In this document: positions 1 to 5,851 of the stretch, piece after piece
Layout of the letters: each line of letters starts with the position of its first letter
Numbering within the stretch: position 1 is the first letter of the stretch
Notes under the pieces: generated by a model
Seen by the model: only the letters and a program-made list of their open reading frames with translations
What the model was told of the DNA's origin: nothing
Databases searched by the model: none
Source of the DNA: Acidobacteriota bacterium
GTDB taxonomy: Bacteria > Acidobacteriota > Terriglobia > Terriglobales > Acidobacteriaceae
Reading direction: 5' to 3'
DNA length: 6,361 nt
Assembly (NCBI GenBank): GCA_021798655.1
Contig: JAJZFE010000056.1
Coordinates: 1 to 6,361, forward strand
Translations under genes and position numbers: made by a program

Positions 1-517
1 CCCGGGCCTCGGCTGCACGCTGCCTGCGCAACGCAGTCCAAGGCGATTCCACTTCAACCCCTCTCAGGCTGCCCGTCGCGTAATGGTCGAAGCTCGACCA
101 CAGCCAGTCTTCCGGCTTCTGGACGAAGGAACGCTCGACCGGATTGCGGTGCATGTAGCGGAGCTTCTCGATGCGCTTCTCTTCTGTGAAGACGTTGAAG
201 TCGTAGTACCTCTGCTCCCAGAATGGGCGTCGGTTTTGTCGAAGCGCGACGGAGAGCTTGATCGCCTTCATCACGTCGGCGATGGTCTTGTGTTCGGGCT
301 CGCTGATGAGGATGTGGACGCGGTTGGGCATGACTACGTAGCCGGTGATCCAGAAGCTACATCGGATGCGTGTTCTTTCCAAGGCATCTTCAACCAGAGT
401 GCGAGCTGAGGGTGTTTGCAGGTACGGGCGACGACCGTGGCAGATGAAGGTGATGAAGTGCAGATTGCCTGTGTGGTGGAGTCGTACGAGTCCGGTCGGT
501 ATGGGCAGAGCATACAC
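1..517 (-). CDS. REP-associated tyrosine transposase (RAYT, Y1/IS200-like), C-terminus cut by window edge, probably inactive
   Basis: RAYTs are single-domain HUH nucleases of the Y1 transposase superfamily that act on REP palindromes. The minus-strand frame is open from lptD to the left edge. It carries the family landmarks in order: a PTGLVR...TGNLHFITF N-terminus (499 downward), GYVVMPNRVHILISEP (about 341-296), PFWEQRYYDFNVF (about 226-188), LRYMHRNPV (about 163-137) and EDWLWSSFDHYATG (about 112-71). The tyrosine at 155-157 in RYMHRNPV aligns with the expected catalytic Tyr. The HUH motif, normally NHVH, reads NRVH: codon 320-322 is CGC (Arg), and the second His (314-316) is intact. The start is unclear. 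ATA (500-502) sits where the family usually has Met before PTGL, and the nearest upstream start-like codon in frame is GTG at 515-517, used here. About 172 codons are visible and the stop lies beyond the window. Family membership is strong; loss of activity is inferred. Confidence 0.85.
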   Translation of the reverse strand, partial: MYALPIPTGLVRLHHTGNLHFITFICHGRRPYLQTPSARTLVEDALERTRIRCSFWITGYVVMPNRVHILISEPEHKTIADVMKAIKLSVALRQNRRPFWEQRYYDFNVFTEEKRIEKLRYMHRNPVERSFVQKPEDWLWSSFDHYATGSLRGVEVESPWTALRRQRAAEAR

Positions 518-542
518 CCGGGTCCGAAAATCCGGACCCGGG
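517..542. repeat. Perfect 10-bp inverted repeat (REP-like palindrome or hairpin)
   Basis: The arms CCCGGGTCCG (517-526) and CGGACCCGGG (533-542) are exact reverse complements around a 6-nt loop (AAAATC). The hairpin lies about 44 nt past the lptD stop on the minus strand and abuts the likely start of the RAYT gene. No T-run follows it on the minus strand (TGTATGCTCT), so it is not a classical rho-independent terminator, although it could still protect the lptD 3' end. Its place beside a RAYT fits a REP-type element. I see only one copy in the window, so REP status is inferred. Confidence 0.65.
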
Positions 543-585
543 GCACCCCGTTCGCCGGGATGAAATAGGTGTGGGCGGATTGCGG

Positions 586-3405
586 TTAGAAGAGGGATTC
601 GGCGCGGCGCAGGCTGCCGGCGGTGCCGATGTTGGCCAGGGTGAAGTTGAAGCTGTAGGCGCTCTCGTCGCGGATTGTGCCGAGGCTGTAACGGCGATAC
701 TCCACCGCGAGGCCGCAGCAGTTCCAGTTGTAGTTGGCCTGGACGCTGATGTACTGGGCGCTGCCGTGGCTAAGGTCGATGCCGGCGGAGACGGCGCTGG
801 ACAGGCCGGCCTGGTTGGGCTCGCCGTAGCCCAGCAGAAAACGCGTCTGCGAGAAGTTTGCGATGGGAGACGAGGTGAGCGCCGTGACAATGTTGGTGGT
901 GTAGTTGACGACCTCGGAGTAGGTCCGTCCGGGAGCGTTGAGGCGTGCGTAGGAGAAGCCGCCGAAGAAGCGACCCTGGTGCAGGTCGAGGAATGTGTTC
1001 GAGCTCAGGAACTTTTTGCTGCGGGTGTCGAAGTCGAAGTCCCAGGCGATGTCGGCATGGCTGGAGGTACGAAAGCGCATGCGGGACTTGAGCGGAGAGG
1101 TATTGCTCGGCCGGGTGAGGAAGGCGATGCCGGAGAAGTCCAGCGTAGTGTCAAAGATGTTGCGGCGCTTATCGATGACGGCGTTGCCGAAGGTGGGATC
1201 GAAGAAGTGCTTCTGGGTGAGCACCCAACTGAACCACTCCTGCTGCGGCGGGAGGGCGGTGGAGGGAGCGCAGGGGTCGGGCTTGCGGGGATGGGTGCGG
1301 AGGGGCAGGTCGGGCGCGGCGGCCGCAACGTTGGCAACACCGTTCACGTCTGGACTGGCGCGCTCGTCGGGATTGAGAGCGTCTGCTGCCGGCGTGGGTT
1401 GAGAAGCGCTGCCGAAGCTGGAGGTCGAAGCGTTGGCCGGAGACGGCGTTGCCGAACAGCCGGGCCTCGCAGGAATGGGCTTCGACGTGTGGGGTCGAAA
1501 GTAGAGGTGCTGGGTCACGCCGTACTGGAGTTCGTTGGTGTCGCTGGCGAGATCGATCGTGTCGAAGCGGAGGACGTTGAGGAAGTTGCTAATGCCGCGG
1601 ACGTTGCGATACGTGATCTCGGGCTCGATGGTGTGACGGACCTGGTCACCGAAGATCCGGCGCCAGCGGGCGGGCACGGTGAAGGTGCGCTCAACGGCGG
1701 GCGGGCGCAGGTCGAGCGTGAAGTTGACGTCCATGCGGTTGATGGGAACGCTCTGCTCGATGGGCGTGGCGGTGCTGCTGTAGGGCGCCTCGCGAGAACG
1801 GCTGTAGGCGGTCTCGCGGACCCCGGCCGTGGCCATCGCATGCCAACCTTCGAAGCGCAGCGGAAGCGAGACCTGCGGGCTGAGATCGAAGCGCCAGGTG
1901 ATGCCGGCGGTGGCGAAGTTTGGCTGCACGCGCTTCAGTCCTGCGGAAGACCCGCTGACGCTCCAGAACAGCGGCGTGCCCGGAATGGGGTGGTCCAGCC
2001 CCGTGAAGTCAATCGACGGAGCGTGGTAGATCTTGATCTCTTCGCTGGGGCTGAAGTCGGTCTGCACGATCTTCAGGCCCTCGTAGCGATCGACGCGTGC
2101 GTCGGCGGAGTAGCCGTTTTTCTGATCGGTGAGATACACCACGGAGTTGATGTCGGTGCTGACGGACTGGTTGAAGTTGTTGGTGAAGACCTCGCGGTAG
2201 ATGAAGCTGCTGAGGTACTCGGCGTCCCCGGCGGCGCGAACGTGGGGAGAGAAACGGCGGTGGAAACTCGCTGTAATGTCCACTCCGCCCTGGTTGTTGA
2301 ACACGCTCACCGATGCGCCCTGGGCGTTGATGCCGGGAGCATAGAAGCCACGATCCTGAAGCGCGGAGAACTGCACGTTGAAGTAGTTGTCATCAGAACC
2401 GCGATAACGGAAGCTGCCGTTTTCAGAGTAGCCGCGGAGGGAGTAATAGAGGATGCCCAGCGTGAGATCCGCGGAGGGCCCGAGCACCAGGTAGTACTGC
2501 TCTCCGACGGTGACGCCCTTTGAACCGGTGCCCTTGCTGGCGCTGGAGTAGCCGAGCGCCGGAATCAGAAACCCGGACTGGCGCTGCTGGCTGTCAACCG
2601 GGTGAGACACGTAGGGGAGAAACAGCAGCGGCACGCTGAGCACCCGGAAGGTGGAGTACGCCGCCGTCGCCTTGCCGTTATTCATGGCGATCTTGTTGGC
2701 AACGATCTGCCAGTCGGGGTGCGGCAGAAGGCAGGTGGTGACAGAGCCGTTGTACACGGTGTAATCCATCGGCCCGCTCTTGACCACGATGCGGCCTTCG
2801 AACAGAAATGGATTGGAGTTCTGGTAGCCCGCGACATGAGAGGAGTTGCCCGACGCAATGCCGGCGTTCGTCGTAGTGACCACGGGCGCGGCATCGGCAT
2901 GAAACTTGCCCACCGATCCGTGGACATCGTAGAAGCGGCCCGTTGCGGTGCGCAGGTTATAGGTGCCGTGCGTGGCTTCGATGTGCTCGTCATTCTCGCC
3001 GCCGGTGAGCTCGACGTGGCCGTCGGCGGTGACGTCGTCGGTGGCGTGGTTGTAGGTGAGCGTGTCGGCGTGCAGGATGTGGTCACCGTAGGTCAGCACC
3101 ACCTTGCCAAACGCGTAGGACATGTCCCCGTGCCTGGACTGGATGTCGCTCTCGAGGATCGCCGTCTCGGGTGCCTTGGATGGCGGCAGCGGCAATGCGT
3201 GAGGAACGGTGGAGAGGTCGGGCTCGGCGGCAGGAGATTGCGCTGCAGAGGTGCTCTGGGACAGAGGATCGATGCTCTGCGGCATGTTCTGATTTGGGAC
3301 CGAAGCGCTGGGGGGTTCCTCTGTCGTTACGCCCTGTGCACGTAGATGTGGATGACCCGAGGCGACGAGGATGGTACTTATGAACAGAGGGATGAGTCGA
3401 AACAT
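586..3405 (-). CDS. lptD: LPS-assembly protein LptD (outer-membrane LPS translocon, OstA/Imp)
   Basis: LptD is the outer-membrane beta-barrel that, with LptE, inserts lipopolysaccharide into the outer leaflet. The ATG at 3403-3405 gives 939 residues. The frame extends to a GTG at 3481-3483, but the signal peptide (MFRLIPLFISTILV...HLRA, cleavage near residue 23) begins at the ATG. A GGGAAG lies immediately upstream, closer than a normal ribosome-binding site. Residues 25-80 are Pro/Ser/Ala/Gln-rich linker. Residues 82-170 form the OstA-like jellyroll (HADTLTYNHATDDVTADGHV). The LptD hallmark TTCLLPHPDWQIVANKI lies near 223, followed by PLLFLPYVSHPVD and RQSGFLIP near 260-282. The barrel follows, including SLPLRFEGWHA near 513 and a near-terminal WNCCGLAVEYRRYS at about 894. 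The protein ends in Phe, typical of BAM substrates. A low-complexity insert fills about residues 638-722. Cysteines are C225, C650, C712, C896 and C897. No lptE is seen in the window. Confidence 0.96.
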   Translation of the reverse strand: MFRLIPLFISTILVASGHPHLRAQGVTTEEPPSASVPNQNMPQSIDPLSQSTSAAQSPAAEPDLSTVPHALPLPPSKAPETAILESDIQSRHGDMSYAFGKVVLTYGDHILHADTLTYNHATDDVTADGHVELTGGENDEHIEATHGTYNLRTATGRFYDVHGSVGKFHADAAPVVTTTNAGIASGNSSHVAGYQNSNPFLFEGRIVVKSGPMDYTVYNGSVTTCLLPHPDWQIVANKIAMNNGKATAAYSTFRVLSVPLLFLPYVSHPVDSQQRQSGFLIPALGYSSASKGTGSKGVTVGEQYYLVLGPSADLTLGILYYSLRGYSENGSFRYRGSDDNYFNVQFSALQDRGFYAPGINAQGASVSVFNNQGGVDITASFHRRFSPHVRAAGDAEYLSSFIYREVFTNNFNQSVSTDINSVVYLTDQKNGYSADARVDRYEGLKIVQTDFSPSEEIKIYHAPSIDFTGLDHPIPGTPLFWSVSGSSAGLKRVQPNFATAGITWRFDLSPQVSLPLRFEGWHAMATAGVRETAYSRSREAPYSSTATPIEQSVPINRMDVNFTLDLRPPAVERTFTVPARWRRIFGDQVRHTIEPEITYRNVRGISNFLNVLRFDTIDLASDTNELQYGVTQHLYFRPHTSKPIPARPGCSATPSPANASTSSFGSASQPTPAADALNPDERASPDVNGVANVAAAAPDLPLRTHPRKPDPCAPSTALPPQQEWFSWVLTQKHFFDPTFGNAVIDKRRNIFDTTLDFSGIAFLTRPSNTSPLKSRMRFRTSSHADIAWDFDFDTRSKKFLSSNTFLDLHQGRFFGGFSYARLNAPGRTYSEVVNYTTNIVTALTSSPIANFSQTRFLLGYGEPNQAGLSSAVSAGIDLSHGSAQYISVQANYNWNCCGLAVEYRRYSLGTIRDESAYSFNFTLANIGTAGSLRRAESLF

Positions 3406-3548
3406 TCTTCCCGGCAACTGGAAATGGCCCCGCGCGCGATCGCTGGAAGTGTTGGTGCCGCAGGCTTGGATGAGACGGTCCACTGTTTCGAGATTAGACG
3501 ATTCCTGGACGTCACTGGTTTGGTTTTGAAAATTTGGGCAATAGAAGC

Positions 3549-3553
3549 AAGGA
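3549..3553 (+). promoter_or_regulatory. Shine-Dalgarno AAGGA deciding the start of the RDD gene
   Basis: AAGGA at 3549-3553 lies 9 nt before the ATG at 3563 but only 3 nt before an in-frame GTG at 3557. The spacing favours the ATG. I saw no convincing -35/-10 pair for either direction in the 3406-3562 gap between this gene and lptD. Confidence 0.6.
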
Positions 3554-3562
3554 CAAGTGACA

Positions 3563-5086
3563 ATGAGCAGTGCGGCGCAACGCGAAGAAACCTCCGAGAG
3601 CTACCAGTCGACGGGCACCGAGGGCGGGGCCGTGCTGAAGCAGTTGGCGGCAGAGCGGCTGGCGGCGCATCGCAACCGGCGAGCCGTGGTGGAAGGCCGC
3701 GAGGCGCAGGCCAGGCGTGAGCAGGCCGAGGAGCAAGCCGTGATCCGGGTGCAGGCGCGGCGCGAGGCGGCCCGCGCAGAGGGTCATCCGGACGCTTCAC
3801 GCGTGCGGGACGCAGTCGCCGCGCGCTATCAACAGAGCCAGAGTTATCGCGAGTTTCTTGCCGCAGAGTCACAGCGCGCACTCGACAAGGCACACGCCGA
3901 GGCTGAGATCGCAACGCGCAACGCGAAGGCACTTGCTGCCGCGCAGCGTGAACTTCTGGACGAGATGGCGCAATGGCCCCAAGCGGAATCGGCTGTCCCT
4001 GCGGGAGCGGAAGAGTTATTCCATGAGCCGGCGATGCGCGAAGAGCTGCCGCTGCTGGAGATGGTTGAGCGGCGTGAAGACGTTTTGCCAACGAGTACCG
4101 CGGTGATCGCAGAAGACCAACGCGCAACCGCAGAAAGCCAACGCGCGAGGAAGAAAGCGCGCGACGAAGAGAGCTTCAACTTCTCTTCCGCGCTACTATC
4201 CTCTGCAACCATGCAGCCAGCTCCGTTGCAGGTACGGCTGCATGGAGACATGGACCTCACCCTTCCCTCCGATACGTTCTACGCGCCGTCGCCAAGAGTT
4301 CCTGCGGCCGCCGAAGAACTGGCTGAGCTGGACGAAGAGATCGAGTTTCGCAGTGCTCCGGAGTTTGCCGACCTGGTGCTGGAGACTCAATCCATTCCGG
4401 GCAATATCATCGAATTTCCACGGCAACTGGTTGCCTCGCGCAAGGCGCGGCCGCGGCTTGCAGAGGGTCCGCTGCGCGCGGATGGCACACCTGAGCCGCA
4501 GCTTCGCATCTTCGAGGTGGAGCCTGCGCAGATCTCGCTGGAGCCCGAGACGCCCGAGCTCTCGAATGCGCCGGAGTGGCAGGGGCTGCTACTGGGCGCG
4601 GGCTCGCCGGTAGAGGCCAGCGCCAGCGTCTCTCCGCAGATTGAGTCGCAACTTCAGCTCGATCAGCAACTGTTCGCGGCACCGCTGCAACGGCGCATTC
4701 TGTCCGCTGCGCTGGATGCGCTTTGCGTCGCAGCCGGGCTCGCAGCGTTCTCTGCCGTCGCGTTGAAGATTGCCGGGCAAGCCCTGCGCACTGCTCCTCG
4801 CCCCTTGCTGGGTGGTGCGGCCACGGGCACGCTGGTGATCTTCGCGCTGCTGTACCAACTGCTGTTCTGCACGCTGAACGAAGCCACGCCGGGGATGCGC
4901 GCAACACGGCTCGCCTACTGCACCTTCAGCGAGAAGAATCCCACCCGACGTGCGCTGCGGCGCAGGGTGCTGGCAACGGCACTGGCCGCGTGCCCGCTGG
5001 GCCTGGGGCTGGTGTGGATGGCGCTCGACAGCGACCGGCTGGGGTGGCACGATCGCATATCGCATATGTATCCACGGAGTTATTAG
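3563..5086 (+). CDS. RDD-family membrane protein with long coiled-coil N-terminus
   Basis: The product has 507 residues from the ATG at 3563, chosen over the GTG at 3557 by Shine-Dalgarno spacing. Residues about 20-200 are rich in Ala, Arg, Glu and Gln with a heptad-like pattern (QAEEQAVIRVQARREAAR), which predicts a long cytoplasmic coiled coil or helical rod. Residues 200-370 look like an acidic linker containing the segment NIIEFPRQLVASRKARPRLAEG (about 281-302). The C-terminal 135 residues form an RDD domain. PLQRRILSAALDALC near 375-388 carries the defining Arg and Asp and leads into TM1 (383-405). TM2 spans about 415-438 and is followed by NEATPGMRATRL, the usual post-TM2 motif. TM3 spans about 469-488 and is followed by DRLGWHDRISHMYPRSY, matching the family's GWHDR ending. 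RDD proteins are inner-membrane proteins of mostly unknown role, and some relatives have been linked to ion transport. The gene is divergent from lptD and convergent with the cytochrome gene. Its specific function is unknown. Confidence 0.88.
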   Translation: MSSAAQREETSESYQSTGTEGGAVLKQLAAERLAAHRNRRAVVEGREAQARREQAEEQAVIRVQARREAARAEGHPDASRVRDAVAARYQQSQSYREFLAAESQRALDKAHAEAEIATRNAKALAAAQRELLDEMAQWPQAESAVPAGAEELFHEPAMREELPLLEMVERREDVLPTSTAVIAEDQRATAESQRARKKARDEESFNFSSALLSSATMQPAPLQVRLHGDMDLTLPSDTFYAPSPRVPAAAEELAELDEEIEFRSAPEFADLVLETQSIPGNIIEFPRQLVASRKARPRLAEGPLRADGTPEPQLRIFEVEPAQISLEPETPELSNAPEWQGLLLGAGSPVEASASVSPQIESQLQLDQQLFAAPLQRRILSAALDALCVAAGLAAFSAVALKIAGQALRTAPRPLLGGAATGTLVIFALLYQLLFCTLNEATPGMRATRLAYCTFSEKNPTRRALRRRVLATALAACPLGLGLVWMALDSDRLGWHDRISHMYPRSY

Positions 5087-5180
5087 GAAGCCGGAAATAG
5101 CGAGATGTAAATGGGGAAGACGCTCGTCGCTCTGAGGCGAACGATCTAAACAGCCTCCCTGGTTTCTATTTCCTGCTTCC
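5086..5180. repeat. Spaced 15-bp inverted repeat in the convergent intergenic region
   Basis: GGAAGCCGGAAATAG (5086-5100) pairs with CTATTTCCTGCTTCC (5166-5180) at 14 of 15 positions across a 65-nt spacer. The left arm begins on the last base of the RDD stop codon and the right arm ends 11 nt before the end of the cytochrome gene. The right arm overlaps a 7-bp tandem duplication (TCCTGCT at 5171-5177 and 5178-5184). The pair could fold as a bidirectional 3'-end structure for the two convergent transcripts or could be a small dispersed repeat. It is not a canonical terminator, because the loop is long and no T-run follows it. Confidence 0.55.
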
Positions 5181-5191
5181 TGCTTGCTGCC

Positions 5192-5659
5192 TTACTGCGG
5201 ATTGGAAGGCATCACCGCGCCAGCCTGAATCCACTGCGTAACCGTGGCGATGTCGGCGTCAGAGATCCTGCTGTGCGGCGGCATCGGCATGGGATCGTCT
5301 ACAGGACCTTCGTGGCGAATCAATTGAATCAGCAGCGACTGCGCGGCATTTCCTGGAACGATGACGGGGCCGTCGTGGCCACCGCGCAACAGGTTCGCCC
5401 GGGTGTCCATGTTGAGGCCGCCGCGGTGACGCCCGCCCGCATGGCAGCGATTGCAGTTGGCCGCGAAGATCGGCTCCACCCGCTGCGTATAGAAGGCGGG
5501 CGAGTTGGGAGCGGGGTCGGCCTGCGCCGCGACACCGCGCGGTTGCCAGAGCAGCGCTGCTGCGGTGAGCGATGCAGCCGCGAGAGCGAGTGCGGCGGTC
5601 TTGCGATGGAGGCGATGGAGTCGGTAGGACGAATCAGCGGCAGGCTGGCTGCGAAGCAT
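5192..5659 (-). CDS. Exported mono-haem c-type cytochrome (PSCyt1-like domain)
   Basis: The protein has 155 residues from the ATG at 5657-5659, chosen because AAGGAG lies 9 nt upstream and a basic signal-peptide start follows. A longer in-frame ATG at 5702-5704 lacks this support. The n-region is basic (RLHRLHRK), the hydrophobic core is Ala/Leu-rich (about 22-38), and the likely cleavage is after AQA near residue 47, so the protein is exported to the periplasm. FYTQRVEPIFAANCNRCHAG carries the CxxCH haem-binding motif (C69, C72, H73). GGLNMDTRANLLRGG and a final MPMPPHSRISDADI...WIQAGA follow, the pattern of planctomycete-type/PSCyt1 domains in which the MPP methionine (about M126) is the likely sixth haem ligand. 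It is a stand-alone domain with no oxidase, dehydrogenase or DUF1549/1553 partner visible. A role in electron transfer is inferred; the redox partner is unknown. Confidence 0.9.
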   Translation of the reverse strand: MLRSQPAADSSYRLHRLHRKTAALALAAASLTAAALLWQPRGVAAQADPAPNSPAFYTQRVEPIFAANCNRCHAGGRHRGGLNMDTRANLLRGGHDGPVIVPGNAAQSLLIQLIRHEGPVDDPMPMPPHSRISDADIATVTQWIQAGAVMPSNPQ

Positions 5660-5668
5660 GAGGCAAAT

Positions 5669-5674
5669 CTCCTT
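5669..5674 (-). promoter_or_regulatory. Shine-Dalgarno AAGGAG of the cytochrome gene
   Basis: On the minus strand AAGGAG occupies 5669-5674, followed by 9 nt and the ATG at 5657-5659. This is close to the consensus and selects the 155-residue form over the 170-residue frame that starts at 5704. Confidence 0.75.
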
Positions 5675-5699
5675 GATGCACTCAATGTATCGCGAAGGG

Positions 5700-5728
5700 C
5701 ACATATGTCCAAAGCGGAAAATTGTTAA
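5700..5728 (-). promoter_or_regulatory. Candidate sigma70-like promoter of the cytochrome gene
   Basis: On the minus strand TTAACA (5723-5728, 5 of 6 against TTGACA) is followed after 17 nt by TATGTG (5700-5705, only 3 of 6 against TATAAT). Transcription from here would give a leader of roughly 30 nt carrying the AAGGAG site. The stretch is AT-richer than its surroundings. The upstream ATG at 5704 would overlap the -10 element, which agrees with the downstream start. The -10 match is weak, so this is tentative. Confidence 0.3.
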
Positions 5729-5851
5729 ATGAGAATGTACAGAGTGGTTGCGGTTATCGGCAGTGAATCCGAATCGCTACTACCGCGCTGAGGTTGAGGA
5801 CGATAGTCTGAAAAGGCTCGGCGGCTTTGCGGCCACCTTATACAAGTTGTG

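Noticed and set aside
83..409. 108-codon plus-strand frame
   Set aside because: It is antisense to the RAYT gene, whose family motifs run along the opposite strand through the whole interval.
517..542. Rho-independent terminator for lptD
   Set aside because: The stem is strong, but no T-run follows on the minus strand, so a classical terminator call is not supported.
571..2523. 650-codon open frame on the plus strand opposite lptD
   Set aside because: It is antisense to well-supported lptD codons in GC-rich DNA, where long stop-free antisense frames are common. The translation is Val/Gly/Glu/Ala-rich with no recognisable domain, and no ribosome-binding site was noted.
2602..3345. 247-codon plus-strand frame opposite the lptD N-terminus
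   Set aside because: It is another antisense shadow with composition driven by the lptD codons; the lptD jellyroll and hallmark motifs are on the other strand.
3406..3483. Upstream GTG start for lptD adding 26 residues
   Set aside because: The extension is polar, would bury the signal peptide 26 residues inside the protein, and looks like translated intergenic DNA.
3378..4127. 249-codon minus-strand frame overlapping the lptD start and the RDD N-terminus
   Set aside because: It is Arg/Pro/Ala-rich with no motifs and overlaps both a plausible divergent promoter region and a supported gene.
5660..5704. Upstream ATG start for the cytochrome adding 15 residues
   Set aside because: The downstream ATG has a near-consensus AAGGAG at 9-nt spacing, and the upstream ATG falls in the candidate -10 box.
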